The notes: generated from the letters alone by a model not told the origin. Shown: positions 41,293 through 51,083, counted from the first letter of the stretch. The stretch is DNA of 57,747 nucleotides from JAJPXC01 sp964628905 (GCA_964628905.1 CAZVNS010000010.1:1-57747), one strand, 5' to 3'. Numbers and translations: made by a program.

Positions 41293-41338
41293 GGTGGCGC
41301 CAGGTAGGGGCTTCCCCCCCTTGTGGGGGCTGGGGGGG

Positions 41339-42889
41339 TTAGCGTGGGGTGAGGGTGATCAGCGGCACGAGCATCTCCTCCATCGAGATGCCGCCGTGCT
41401 GGAAGGTGCCGGTATAGTACTGGACGTAGTGGTTGTAGTTGTTGGGGTAGGCGAAGAAGTCGCGGCCGCCGGCGAAGATGTAGGTGGTGGAAACGTTGGG
41501 CGAGGGGAGGCCGAAGCGCTCGGGCTGCTTCATTTCGTAGACTTGGCGGGGGTTGTAGTTGAGGTTTTTGCCGAGTTTGTAGCGGAGGTTGGTGTTGGTG
41601 TTCTTGTCGCCGACGACTTTGATGGGGTTTTCGACGCGGATGGTGCCGTGGTCGGTGGTGAGCACGATTTTGTAGCCCTTCTCGCTGATGCGGCGGAAGA
41701 GGTCGAGCGCGGCGGAGTGGCGGAACCATGACTCGGTCAATGAGCGGTAGGCGGCGTCGGACGATGCCAGCTCGCGTATCATCTTCGACTCGGTGCGGGC
41801 ATGCGACATCATGTCGATGAAGTTGAGCACCACCACGTTGAGGTCGTTGACTTCGAGGTTGGAGAACTCCTTAAGGAGCTTCTGTGCGCCTATGGAGTCG
41901 TTGACCTTGTTGTAGGAGAAGCGGCATTTGCGGCGGTAGCGCTCAAATTGTGTGGCGATCAGTGGCGATTCGTTGAGGTTTTTACCTTCGTCCTCGTCCT
42001 CGTCGACCCACAGGTCGGGGAACATGCGGGCGATCTGCAGGGGCATCAGCCCGGAGAAGATGGCGTTGCGGGCATATTGGGTGGCGGTGGGGAGTATTGT
42101 GCAGTAGAGCTGTTCGTCGAAGGTGAACAGGTCGCTCAGCAGGGGTTTGACCGTGAGCCACTGGTCGAGGCGGAAGTTGTCGATGAGTATGAAGAACACT
42201 TTCTCGCCGCGGTCGAGCAGCGGGAACACGCGGTTGCGGAATATGTCGACGCTCATTTCGGGGCGGTCGGCGGGTGAGGGTGCTGTGACCCAGTCGTAGT
42301 AGGTGCGCTTGACGAATTTGTAGAAGGCTTGGTTGGCTTCGTCCTTCTGCATGGAGAGCATCTCGTCCATGTTGGTTTCGGTGGATGCCAGTTCCATCTC
42401 CCAGAACACGAGTTTGCGGTAGAGCTCGCGCCAGTCGTCGAGGTTGTAGGAGTCGTTGATCTGGGATGTGATTTTGGCGAACTCTTGGCGGTAGTCGCTG
42501 GTGGCTTGCTCCGACACGAGCTGGTCGCTGTGGAGGTTCTTCTTGATCGACAGGAGTATCTGGTTGGGTTTGACGGGTTTGATGAGGTAGTCGGCGATTT
42601 TGTTGCCTACGGCCTGGTCCATGATGTTCTCTTCCTCGCTCTTGGTGATCATGATCACGGGTGTGAGCGAGGCTATCTGCTTGATGCGGCTCAGGGTTTC
42701 GAGTCCGGTGAGTCCGGGCATGTTTTCGTCGAGGATTATGAGGTCGAAGTGTTGGTTTTCGACCAGTTCGAGTGCGTCGCGGCCGTTGTTGACGGTAGTC
42801 ACGTCGTAGCCTTTGCCTTTGAGGAAGAGTATGTGGGGCTTGAGCAGGTCAATCTCGTCGTCGGCCCACAGTATCTGGGGAGCGCTCAT
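41339..42889 (-). CDS. porX: PorX: response regulator with PglZ/alkaline-phosphatase-fold effector domain
   Basis: 516 aa. Receiver domain 1-120 with acidic pocket WADDE (8-12), phospho-acceptor Asp54 in LIILDENMPG and Lys104 in LIKPVKP. Helical linker 120-200. PglZ phosphatase-like domain about 205-516 with FILIDNFRLDQW (Asp237), PTATQYAR (267-274), FIDMMSHA and TTDHGT metal-site segments. This is the architecture of PorX, the two-component regulator needed for the type IX secretion system and cleaving oligonucleotides in studied species. Its kinase PorY is not in the window. Upstream is a T-rich stretch (42901-42940), then porW. Confidence 0.93.
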   Translation of the reverse strand: MSAPQILWADDEIDLLKPHILFLKGKGYDVTTVNNGRDALELVENQHFDLIILDENMPGLTGLETLSRIKQIASLTPVIMITKSEEENIMDQAVGNKIADYLIKPVKPNQILLSIKKNLHSDQLVSEQATSDYRQEFAKITSQINDSYNLDDWRELYRKLVFWEMELASTETNMDEMLSMQKDEANQAFYKFVKRTYYDWVTAPSPADRPEMSVDIFRNRVFPLLDRGEKVFFILIDNFRLDQWLTVKPLLSDLFTFDEQLYCTILPTATQYARNAIFSGLMPLQIARMFPDLWVDEDEDEGKNLNESPLIATQFERYRRKCRFSYNKVNDSIGAQKLLKEFSNLEVNDLNVVVLNFIDMMSHARTESKMIRELASSDAAYRSLTESWFRHSAALDLFRRISEKGYKIVLTTDHGTIRVENPIKVVGDKNTNTNLRYKLGKNLNYNPRQVYEMKQPERFGLPSPNVSTTYIFAGGRDFFAYPNNYNHYVQYYTGTFQHGGISMEEMLVPLITLTPR

Positions 42890-42994
42890 GGGAAGTTATT
42901 TGGGTTTTTGGTTTTGAGTTTTTAAGTTTTTAAGGGGGGGACAAGCGCGGTGCGCTTGAACTGGACAGCTTCGCGCTGCCGTGGCTCGACGGGC

Positions 42995-45900
42995 TTATGG
43001 GTTGTCGAAGAGGGGATCATCGCCTTCAGAGCCTTCGGGGTAGGCTGGGAGGGTGGGGGCGGGAGCGGGCTTTTGAGGCTCTTGGGGCGCGGACGCTCCG
43101 GGGAGCGACCCTACTTGTGGGGAGGTGGGCTGCTGAGGCTCTTGGGCGGGCTCTTGGGGCTGTTGGGGCTCTTGGGCGGGCTCGTCGGGGGTGGGGGTGA
43201 AGGATTCGCGCTCGGGGAGGGTTTCGGCGGGGCCGTAGACTTCGGGTGGGAGCACGTCCTCCTGTGCTTGACGGTAGTTATGTTCGTCGAGGAAGCGGAA
43301 GTAGTCGTCGAGCGAGCGTCCTTCGCGTATCAGGGTTTCAAAGTTCTGGGTGCTGATCATGATGGGTCGCACCTGTGGGGGAATCTGCAGCTGCACGTCC
43401 TGCGACATCGTTTTGCGGTAGTGGTCGAGTTCGCGCTGGTTGGCAAATCCTTTTATTATAAGCATTCCGAGGCGTCCAAAGTTCATTTGCTCGAGTTCGA
43501 AATCGCGGACCACGAAGGTGGTGAAGTTGTGGCGTGCGATGTCGTAGAGCAGCTGATTGGCTGATACAGAGTCGGTGGGGTATGTGAGCACGAGCAGCTG
43601 CTGGCCGTCGGGGTTCAGCTCGAAGTTGGCGGGCTGGTCGGCGCCGGGGCCGGCTGTGGAGTCGTTGCCCAGGCGGATGTCCCAGAGCATTCCGCGGGTG
43701 TTGGTGGGGCCGCTGTGGAATTTGCGTCCTTGGTTGAGCTGCTTGAGGTATGAGCTGGCTGTGGGGGTGATGTCGGTTTCGGGGTATAGCTCGAGCATCT
43801 CCTTGAGTGTGGCTTGGAATTTCTCAGGCTCATTCTCGGTGACGTATGTAAGAGCTTCGAGGAACATGAATTTGGGCATGATTTTGCTCATGGGGAAGCG
43901 GCGGCGCATCTGGTCGTAGATGGCGTGGACTCGGGCGTTGTCGTTGTCGAGATATGCTTCGTAGGCCTGCTCATAGAGGGTTTCTTGCTGGGCGGGCATG
44001 GCCTTGAGGTTGTCGAGGTAGTTGGGGTCTTGCATTGCCTGGCCATACTTTGAGTCGGCGAAGTCGCTGAGTATCAGCTGGCGATAGCGTTCGGCCTCGG
44101 CGAGTTTACCTTCGCGCATGTATATGAGGTACATATTATAGTATGCGTCGAGGCGGTATACGTTGTCGGGGTAGCGGGTGAGCAGACGGCCAAATTCGCT
44201 CAGTGCTGCGGGGTAGTCCTCAAGTTTGTCCTTGAGTATTACGCCCATGTTGTAGAGGCCTTCCTGGATGATGTCGTTGCAGGTCTGGCGCTCCTGGTCG
44301 GTCTTGGGTATCTGCTTGAGGTAGTATTCTGGGTAGTGGGGGTCGTCGGCGCGCTTTGCGGCCTCTTTGTCTTCGGGCGACTCGTCGGTTTCGGCCTCGG
44401 CGTTGGCCTGGCCCTCCTCCTCTTCATCCTCCTCGGTGTGGCCGAAGTCGCTCATGGCGAATGATGCCTTGTTGCGGCGGCGCCAGTTGTCCTCAAGTTT
44501 GCGAGAGCCCCAACGCTTCTGGAATTCGGTTTTACCGGCGTTTTTGGCGGTGTTGTTGTAGAAGTACCATGAATCGTCGGTGTTGAGCTGGAAGGTGGTG
44601 GGGGCGTTGGGGTTGTTGATATTTGAGCCGTTGGCGGCCTGCTGTGCGAGGTATTCCTCGCGGGCGGCGGCTTCGGCCTCCTCTTTCTCCTTCTTTTTGA
44701 GGTCGTCGATGATCTTGTTGACCACCTTCAGCTGCTCATCTTGCGACATGTTCGACAGGCGCAGCAGGGAGTCCTGAAGCTGCACGTTCTGTGAGTAGAC
44801 GGCGAGTTCGTCGAGCACGTCGGAGCGGCGTTTGAGCAGGTCGTAGTCGGGGTAGGACTCCGGCAGAAGTGGTACAGCCTCGGCGAAGCAAGGCTGGGCC
44901 AGGTCGTACTCGTGGCGGGCGTAATAGAGCTGTCCGAGGGTGATCTGGCTGATTGCCTTGTCGATGCCGTTGCGCTTCGACTTTTCGGCGGCGAGCTTGT
45001 AGTTGTCGATGGCCTGGATGGTGTCGTGGCGGCTGAGGTAGAGGTTGCCGATGGCGTAGTAGATCTGGTCGAGGTAGTCGGCGTTGCGGTCGTAGCGGGT
45101 CATGCGCTTGAGGGCCTTGACCTCCGGCTCGATGTTGGCTCCGGTGTAGACCTCGCTCTGCTTGATGCGTGCGTTGAATTTTGTGCGGTAGCTTGCCGAC
45201 GACGAGCCGCCGGCCTTCTTAAAGGCTTGATATGCAAGCTGCTTTTCCCCTAATCGGGAGTAGACTTGTCCTAAGAGGAAGTTGAGGCGCGTCTTCTGCG
45301 AACCGCTGGCGTAGCGTATCGCCTCCTTGAGGTAGGGGAGGGCTTCGGCCCACTCTTTGCGCTGCACGTAGTAGTCGGCGTAGTCGTAGTTGTAGAGCTG
45401 TTGGAGGGTATTATTGGTGAGTTCCTCGGGCTTGATTTTGGCCACAATCATCTCCCCCTCGTAGAGCCAATCCATTGATATGTAGGAGCGTGCTTGCCAG
45501 AGCTTGGCTTCGGTTACGGTGTTGGGGAGCCATGTGAAGTGCTTTGCTACGTAGAAGAATGTCGATGCTGCGCCGAGGAAGTCACCGTTGTAGTACTGGC
45601 TGCGGCCCATCATCATCCAGGCGTTGTGGAGGAAGGGGTTGTACTCGTCGCGCTTCATCCACGCCTTGTATTCGGGGTCGTTGGCTTTGCCCGACTTTTT
45701 GGCGGGTTTCTTTTTGATGGATCGGAGCTGAATGGCCTTCTGGGCCTTCTCAATCGAGCGGTCGAAGTTGCCGTTGGGCTGAGGTGCCTTGGGGTCGTTT
45801 TTGCTCTCGATGGGGTGCATGTAGAGGGTGCGGGTATAGTCGTCCTCGTAGGTGCGTTCCATCTCGTGAAGGGTCTCCTTGTAGTGGGTGTCGCCGTTGT

Positions 45901-46042
45901 AATAGATGTTGTACTTGGTGATGAAGGCCGTATAGTGGCGTGTGGAGGCGGTGTTTTTTTTGAGCGAACAGCCTGCCACCGAGAGTCCCAGCATCACTAC
46001 CAGGGCAAAAATGAGCCAATTATGCTTATGAGCGCACTTCAT
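42995..46042 (-). CDS. porW: PorW/SprE-type TPR lipoprotein of the type IX secretion system
   Basis: 1015 aa. Lipoprotein signal with lipobox VAGC (Cys25). Start of mature protein (STRHYTAFITKYNIYYNGDTHYKE) and multiple TPR units (e.g. 130-160, 215-290, 325-400, 585-720) match the PorW/SprE family required for T9SS function. A Lys/Glu/Ala coil lies near 450-475. A Glu/Asp-rich linker lies near 540-570. Residues about 955-1015 are a low-complexity Pro/Gln/Glu tail; within it the segment QVGSLPGASAP is encoded by a copy of a dispersed intergenic repeat (43085-43120). Adjacent to porX, giving a T9SS regulator-plus-component pair. Confidence 0.9.
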   Translation of the reverse strand: MKCAHKHNWLIFALVVMLGLSVAGCSLKKNTASTRHYTAFITKYNIYYNGDTHYKETLHEMERTYEDDYTRTLYMHPIESKNDPKAPQPNGNFDRSIEKAQKAIQLRSIKKKPAKKSGKANDPEYKAWMKRDEYNPFLHNAWMMMGRSQYYNGDFLGAASTFFYVAKHFTWLPNTVTEAKLWQARSYISMDWLYEGEMIVAKIKPEELTNNTLQQLYNYDYADYYVQRKEWAEALPYLKEAIRYASGSQKTRLNFLLGQVYSRLGEKQLAYQAFKKAGGSSSASYRTKFNARIKQSEVYTGANIEPEVKALKRMTRYDRNADYLDQIYYAIGNLYLSRHDTIQAIDNYKLAAEKSKRNGIDKAISQITLGQLYYARHEYDLAQPCFAEAVPLLPESYPDYDLLKRRSDVLDELAVYSQNVQLQDSLLRLSNMSQDEQLKVVNKIIDDLKKKEKEEAEAAAREEYLAQQAANGSNINNPNAPTTFQLNTDDSWYFYNNTAKNAGKTEFQKRWGSRKLEDNWRRRNKASFAMSDFGHTEEDEEEEGQANAEAETDESPEDKEAAKRADDPHYPEYYLKQIPKTDQERQTCNDIIQEGLYNMGVILKDKLEDYPAALSEFGRLLTRYPDNVYRLDAYYNMYLIYMREGKLAEAERYRQLILSDFADSKYGQAMQDPNYLDNLKAMPAQQETLYEQAYEAYLDNDNARVHAIYDQMRRRFPMSKIMPKFMFLEALTYVTENEPEKFQATLKEMLELYPETDITPTASSYLKQLNQGRKFHSGPTNTRGMLWDIRLGNDSTAGPGADQPANFELNPDGQQLLVLTYPTDSVSANQLLYDIARHNFTTFVVRDFELEQMNFGRLGMLIIKGFANQRELDHYRKTMSQDVQLQIPPQVRPIMISTQNFETLIREGRSLDDYFRFLDEHNYRQAQEDVLPPEVYGPAETLPERESFTPTPDEPAQEPQQPQEPAQEPQQPTSPQVGSLPGASAPQEPQKPAPAPTLPAYPEGSEGDDPLFDNP
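43085..43120. repeat. Dispersed double-hairpin repeat, copy C, inside the porW coding region
   Basis: CGCTCC GG GGAGCG followed by CCTACTTGTGGG. Compared with copy A (CGCACC..GGTGCG), the A-T pair in the stem is swapped to T-A, a compensatory change that supports a real hairpin. The copy keeps the porW reading frame open. Confidence 0.75.
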
Positions 46043-46145
46043 CTATAGAATAACGCAAATATCGGGGGCATTATTGTATTCTAAGGGATATCCTTGGGTT
46101 TTGGGGGGCGTAATTTTGCCATAAATTCACACTAAACTTACGAAT

Positions 46146-48578
46146 ATGGAATTTAAGGCAACACTTCAGGGTGCGCTCAACCTCGCTCCCGATCCACTCA
46201 ACCCCGAAATCCTGCGCCCGGTGAGGGTGCCCTCGCGCATCTCGTCGGCCACAGGCCGTGTACTCTGTCAGATACACCACAGCGGCGGTACGTCGCTTGT
46301 GGTCAACGATGGCTCATCGGTCACCATCGTCAATTCGTTGACCGGTCGCCAAGAGCTGACGCTGACGATCTCGGACACCATCCACTGTGCCACGGCCGGC
46401 AGCGGCGATGTGCTGATTTTCACCGACCGCGGCCCCTATCTCGTGACCTACGACTCTGACCGCGGCTGGGTCGACATGGGATATGAGCCCCAATGGCCGG
46501 CGGTGGTGCTGACCCGCCACTCCACCGCCACATATCAAGCCACCATGATGGCTGCCGAGCTGCATGGACCCTACGAGCATGGCGAGGGGCCGCTGGCCAA
46601 AGCTGATGCCGAGAGTATTGCTGACGATGTGACCGACGCCTACCAACGGCTTGTGGCTGATGCGGCGCAGGGGGGCTACCTGGTGCAGCCGGCGCTGATG
46701 AGCTACCGGCTGCTCGACCGCCAGGGGGGTGTGATATACGAGTCGTCGCCGGTGCTGGTGAGCGCCGAGGGTGGATTTCAACTCACCTCCACGGTGGACC
46801 TTGATGTCAACGACGGGCGTACACAACGCGGAGGTTGCAATCTCACCGTTGACGGTTGGCGCCCCGGGGTGATGCTCGCCGAGGCTTTGGGCGACGATGT
46901 CGACCCTGCTTGGGCTTCGCGGGTGGCGGCGCTTGAGGTGCTGGCGTCGCCGCAGATCCACCCCCTGAACTACAATCTCAATTGCACGGGGCGCATATCT
47001 TCGTCAGGTGTGCTGTCGTTCAACTTCCCCGGAGCCGCGGCCTCCCCCTCGGGCAGTGAGCAACGCTGCTCGCTGGTGCGCAGGGTGCTTGAGCATGCGC
47101 AGTCGCTGATGGAGGTTGTCGACCATATCCCTGACCCGTTCTCCGGAGGACTGACCCCCGGCGAGGTGCGTCAGGTCAATCTGTCGCCCGGGGATGACGC
47201 CCGCGAGCAGACACGCTCGATGCATGCCACCTTCAATAAGACCACAAGGTCGACCAGCGTAGCCGCCTACTCTCTTCAGGCTTTCCCGCACCGCTTCACA
47301 GCCACCGCTGTCGCCCGCCAGGTTGACTCGGTGGTGTATGCCAACCCCCGCGTGCTGCCGTTCAGCGGCCACTCCCTCCAGTCGATGTGCCACTCGCTGA
47401 TGACTACCGCCGGCGGCTGGAAGGCTGACGTGGTGGTGCAGTTGGGCGACGGTAGCCGCCAGGTGGTGTGGAGTGGCAAGGGTGCGTCGGCTGCTCCACT
47501 GCTGCTGAGTCCGCTCCTCACTTACCCCTCGGCTGATGCCGTGAAGATGACGATCCACTACTACTCCCCCTCCGGGCGCTTCTCGCGCCATGAGCTCCCC
47601 CTGAAGGGTGTCCCCGCCATGGGAGTCGCCTATTACCTGCACCCATCGCTTGTGCCATGGTCGCCCGCTCCCAATTCCACGGCGTGGACCACACCCGAAT
47701 CAACTCAGGGAGCCGTCGCTTACGACGGTTGCATTGCCACCGCTCAAGCCTCTGGTCCGTTGATACCTACCCAGCTAAAGCGTGTGGCGCCCTCCACGAT
47801 CGCCGATGTAAAACCTGCGAGCTCGGCATCGTCGGGGTTCATGTCGGGCAACCCCCACTTCTATGTCGCTTCGGCCGACGGCATAACCATGGTCACCACT
47901 TCCACCGACAGCGCCTCAGTGACCCGCGCGTCGCTTATCGACCGGCGGGGTGTGACCGCTGCGGGGAGTCTGTGCGTAGGCGCCGACTGCTGTTACGCCA
48001 TAGCCGGAGGGGCGTTACTGCGGTTGGATGGGACGAAGGTTAAGGTGCTGATAGCAAGCGTGGCAGCTCGCCAACCGGGATGGACATCCTACCTCGGCGG
48101 TGAGTTGTGGATGCTCGGTATCGATGGTCAGGTGATGGTCTACCACCCCGCGGCGGGGTGCATATCGCGCCGTGAATGTTCGGGCGAAGCGCTCTGGAGC
48201 GATGGTGACACCCTGTACGTCAGCGACAAACAGGGGTTGCGGCGTGTGGCCTCCCGGGACTTGATCAAGTGGACCGACAATACGGTGCATGTTGAGGTGT
48301 CGGCTGTCGGTGTAGCTACACGGAGAAGTGGGATGGTCGATGTTGCCGAAGTGCCGATGTCAGGAAGTTCGGTTGACGCCACGGTCGACGTGTTTGGCAC
48401 TAATCATGCGGGAAAACCCGACGGCCTCGCTCTCCCTCAGCCGGCCCGACTGCTCCGTTTTTCGGTAAGCGGCAAGTATGTGACTCGGCCGGGAGTGACT
48501 TTCCGCCACCCTCGCCGACGCAATATATATCTGAAAATCAATGCGAACGTAAGCGACGACACTATAATCGAAGCATGA
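46146..48578 (+). CDS. Large unknown protein coupled to a terminase; phage-type context
   Basis: 810 aa, no signal peptide or membrane span. Beta-rich throughout (short strands with Ser/Thr/Gly/Val), with a regular 'TRGxxxVxSxDGxxxV'-like succession in the last 300 residues (e.g. GGALLRLDGTKVKVL, GELWMLGIDGQVMVYHP, DTLYVSDKQGLRRVAS) reminiscent of a beta-propeller. A family was not recognised. Its stop overlaps the terminase start (ATGA), so the two are translationally coupled. TAATTTTG at 46111-46118 is a candidate -7 box. By position and build, a phage structural protein such as a tail or stopper protein is possible; this is inference. Confidence 0.8.
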   Translation: MEFKATLQGALNLAPDPLNPEILRPVRVPSRISSATGRVLCQIHHSGGTSLVVNDGSSVTIVNSLTGRQELTLTISDTIHCATAGSGDVLIFTDRGPYLVTYDSDRGWVDMGYEPQWPAVVLTRHSTATYQATMMAAELHGPYEHGEGPLAKADAESIADDVTDAYQRLVADAAQGGYLVQPALMSYRLLDRQGGVIYESSPVLVSAEGGFQLTSTVDLDVNDGRTQRGGCNLTVDGWRPGVMLAEALGDDVDPAWASRVAALEVLASPQIHPLNYNLNCTGRISSSGVLSFNFPGAAASPSGSEQRCSLVRRVLEHAQSLMEVVDHIPDPFSGGLTPGEVRQVNLSPGDDAREQTRSMHATFNKTTRSTSVAAYSLQAFPHRFTATAVARQVDSVVYANPRVLPFSGHSLQSMCHSLMTTAGGWKADVVVQLGDGSRQVVWSGKGASAAPLLLSPLLTYPSADAVKMTIHYYSPSGRFSRHELPLKGVPAMGVAYYLHPSLVPWSPAPNSTAWTTPESTQGAVAYDGCIATAQASGPLIPTQLKRVAPSTIADVKPASSASSGFMSGNPHFYVASADGITMVTTSTDSASVTRASLIDRRGVTAAGSLCVGADCCYAIAGGALLRLDGTKVKVLIASVAARQPGWTSYLGGELWMLGIDGQVMVYHPAAGCISRRECSGEALWSDGDTLYVSDKQGLRRVASRDLIKWTDNTVHVEVSAVGVATRRSGMVDVAEVPMSGSSVDATVDVFGTNHAGKPDGLALPQPARLLRFSVSGKYVTRPGVTFRHPRRRNIYLKINANVSDDTIIEA

Positions 48579-50443
48579 AACCCACCACTACCGAATATGA
48601 CAAAATCTGGGCTACCCACTGCGCCAGGGTTGAGTCGCAGCGATGCGATTACAACCCTGAGCGCGGCCTGGGGTGCCCCGACGAACACCTACGCCGCGAA
48701 GTCACCGACCCCGGCGGACATAAGGTGCGCATACCCGGTGCGATGATTGCCGACCCGCTATACTCTGCGGGCTTGAGTGTCAACGACTTCGAGATGTTGC
48801 GATGTCGGCACGATTTCTACTTCTGGGCTTGGCGCTGCGTGACTATCAAGGATAAGATATCGGGGGCTGACCAGCCGTTCGTGCTCAACGCCCCGCAGCG
48901 GCTTGTGGCCGCGAAGCTTGAGGAGCAGCGACGCGCAGGCCAGCCGATGCGCCTGATCATCCTCAAGGCGCGCCAGTGGGGCGGGTCGACCCTCGTGCAG
49001 CTCTATATGGCGTGGATACAGAGCTGTGTGCGACGTAATTGGCACTCGCTGATATGCGCCCACGTAAAGGATGCGGCAGCCACGATCCGCGGTATCTACT
49101 CCAAGATGCTTGGCCATTACCCCCGCGAGCTGTGGGATGGCGAGGGTGACGCGGCGCCTAGGTTCGTGCCATTTGAGCGAACCAACAATGTGCGCGAACT
49201 GCTCGGACGCGGCTGCCGCGTGACCCTCACTTCGGCTGAAAACCAGGATGCGGCCCGCGGATCTGACTATGCGATGGCCCACTTGAGCGAGGTGGCGTTC
49301 TGGCCCGCGACCCTGCGCAAGGACCCCACCGACCTGATACGCACCATCTGCGGAGCCGTGGCCCGTGCTCCTTACACGTTGATAGTCATGGAGTCGACGG
49401 CTAATGGCGTGGGCAACTTCTTCCATCAAGAGTGGCTCCGGGCCGTTGAGGGTAAGAGCGATAAGCTGCCGGTGTTTGTTGCCTGGCACGATATCGAAAT
49501 CTACCGCGAGCCGGTGACCCGCAAGGAGCTGCCGCAGCTATGGAGGTCGCTCGATGAATATGAGCTAAAACTTTGGAACTCAATCCCGACCATGACACTC
49601 GACCGCATCAAGTGGTATCACAACAAACGGCGCGAGTATAATACGCATGCGCAGATGCAGGCCGAATACCCCACAGATGCGCAAGAGGCGTTCACCAACT
49701 CCGGCTGCAATGTGTTCGATGTGGCCCATGTGGAGGCGATGCGCGCCGATTGCCGAGATGACTTTGAGAAGGGTGAGGTAAGTGATTTCGGAAAGTTTGA
49801 GGAGGTAAATAATGGAAAGCTGAAAAAGTGGGTTGACCCTCAGGCGGGGCATAGATATGTGGCGGCCGTGGATGTCGGCGGTCGCTCTGAGTCAAGTGAT
49901 TGGTCGGTAATCGCTGTGATTGACTTCTCAACTCCGCTACCCGAGGTAGTGGCGCAGTGGCGCGGCCATATCGACCACGACCTGCTATGTGAGCGTGCCT
50001 CGCGCATAGGCCGCTGGTACAACGACGCTTTGCTCGTTGTGGAGTCTAACACTCTGGAGACCAAGAATGGGGGTGAGTCGCTATATCTGCTCACCCGACT
50101 TCGCGACACGTACCCCAACCTCTATCTGCGCGAGTCGTTCGACTCCGTCAGCGGCCAACGCTCGCAGCGAGTGGGTTTCCACACCAGCGCCTCCACCAAG
50201 CCGTTGGTGATCGACCATCTCATCGGTCTGGTCAGGGATCACGGCTATATAGAGCGCGATGTGACCACCGTCGACGAGCTGCTCACCTACGAGCGGCTCC
50301 CAAACGGCTCATACGCCGCTCGCCATGGCAAACACGACGACTGTCTGATGACCCGCGCCATCGGCCTGTACGTGGCTCTCGATCAGGTACGCCTCGACTG
50401 CAGTGTAGGCTTCGTGCCTCCGCCTATGCCGCTGATGTTTTAA
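48575..50443 (+). CDS. Phage-type large terminase subunit (ATPase plus nuclease)
   Basis: 622 aa. ATPase: adenine-type region VLNAPQRLV (about 104-112), Walker A-like LKARQWGGSTL (128-138), Walker B-like AMAHLSEVAFW with catalytic Glu, and motif III VMESTANGVGNFF. RNase H-fold nuclease in the C-terminal half: YVAAVDVGGRSESSDW (first Asp), LLVVESNT (Glu) and GKHDDCLMTRAIGL (last Asp pair). All catalytic residues are present, so the protein looks active. Normally it packages DNA into proheads. Here it is without portal, capsid or small terminase genes. Coupled to the 810-residue gene; an Lrp gene follows after about 100 nt. Confidence 0.92.
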   Translation: MKPTTTEYDKIWATHCARVESQRCDYNPERGLGCPDEHLRREVTDPGGHKVRIPGAMIADPLYSAGLSVNDFEMLRCRHDFYFWAWRCVTIKDKISGADQPFVLNAPQRLVAAKLEEQRRAGQPMRLIILKARQWGGSTLVQLYMAWIQSCVRRNWHSLICAHVKDAAATIRGIYSKMLGHYPRELWDGEGDAAPRFVPFERTNNVRELLGRGCRVTLTSAENQDAARGSDYAMAHLSEVAFWPATLRKDPTDLIRTICGAVARAPYTLIVMESTANGVGNFFHQEWLRAVEGKSDKLPVFVAWHDIEIYREPVTRKELPQLWRSLDEYELKLWNSIPTMTLDRIKWYHNKRREYNTHAQMQAEYPTDAQEAFTNSGCNVFDVAHVEAMRADCRDDFEKGEVSDFGKFEEVNNGKLKKWVDPQAGHRYVAAVDVGGRSESSDWSVIAVIDFSTPLPEVVAQWRGHIDHDLLCERASRIGRWYNDALLVVESNTLETKNGGESLYLLTRLRDTYPNLYLRESFDSVSGQRSQRVGFHTSASTKPLVIDHLIGLVRDHGYIERDVTTVDELLTYERLPNGSYAARHGKHDDCLMTRAIGLYVALDQVRLDCSVGFVPPPMPLMF

Positions 50444-50502
50444 AATTGGTGGCGAAGATATGAAAATTATGGAAAATTGCTATTGAATTTAAAAAATATG
50501 TG

Positions 50503-50510
50503 TATATTTG
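50503..50510 (+). promoter_or_regulatory. Candidate -7 box of the Lrp/AsnC gene
   Basis: TATATTTG, full match to TAnnTTTG, in an AT-rich stretch 32 nt before the chosen start at 50542. The -33 element is weak (TTG at 50483-50485). Confidence 0.5.
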
Positions 50511-50541
50511 CACACAAAGCGCTAAAGAAGCTAACAACTGT

Positions 50542-51012
50542 ATGGAAAAAATCGACAACCTCGACCGTCGTATTCTTGACATCGTCATACGCAACGCCCG
50601 CATCGCCTCGAAGGATATCGCTGAGGAGTGTGGCGTGTCGCGTGCGGCCATCCACCAGCGTATCCAACGCATGATCGATCTCAACGTGATCACCGGTTCG
50701 GGCTACAAAGTCAATCCTAAGGTGTTGGGATACAGCACATGCACTTATATAGGTGTGAATCTTGAGCGCGGCGCCCTCTACCGCGAGGTGGTGCCTGAGT
50801 TGGAGAAGATACCCGAGATTGTGGAATGTCACTTCACGACGGGCCCGTACACCATGCTCATCAAGCTCTTTGCTCGTGACAATGAGCACCTTATGGAGCT
50901 GCTCAACGATAAGATACAGAACATCCCCGGTGTTACCGACACCGAAACCCTGATCTCGCTCGACTACTCCATCCATCGCGAGATCCCCATCAACATCGAC
51001 AGGGAGTCGTAA
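50542..51012 (+). CDS. Lrp/AsnC family transcriptional regulator
   Basis: 156 aa. Start set at the ATG at 50542 (MEKIDNLDRRIL), where family similarity begins; the in-frame ATG 42 nt upstream overlaps the -7 box. Helix-turn-helix 5-60 (LDRRILDIVIRNARIASKDIAEECGVSRAAIHQRIQRM, split for reading) and RAM effector-binding domain about 70-150 (YIGVNLERGALYREVVPELEKI, VTDTETLISLD). Members usually sense amino acids and act as octamers. No operator could be identified. A hairpin lies after the gene. Confidence 0.94.
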   Translation: MEKIDNLDRRILDIVIRNARIASKDIAEECGVSRAAIHQRIQRMIDLNVITGSGYKVNPKVLGYSTCTYIGVNLERGALYREVVPELEKIPEIVECHFTTGPYTMLIKLFARDNEHLMELLNDKIQNIPGVTDTETLISLDYSIHREIPINIDRES

Positions 51013-51042
51013 CCGCAACTGATAATCGTATGCATAGGCGCA

Positions 51043-51083
51043 GAGCGCCGAGGGTTACTCTAAACAACGCGCCTTCGGCGCTC
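51043..51083 (+). terminator. Hairpin after the Lrp gene
   Basis: GAGCGCCGA (51043-51051) pairs with TCGGCGCTC (51075-51083), 23-nt loop. No T-run. Sequence style (GCGC-rich palindrome) resembles the other intergenic palindromes of the window. Confidence 0.45.

Noticed and set aside
41300..41338. G-quadruplex or regulatory site in the C/G runs before porX end
   Set aside because: Runs are present but lie at a gene end with no consistent spacing; evidence too thin.
51043..51083. Attenuator or riboswitch near the Lrp gene
   Set aside because: The hairpin is downstream of the stop and has no conserved aptamer features.
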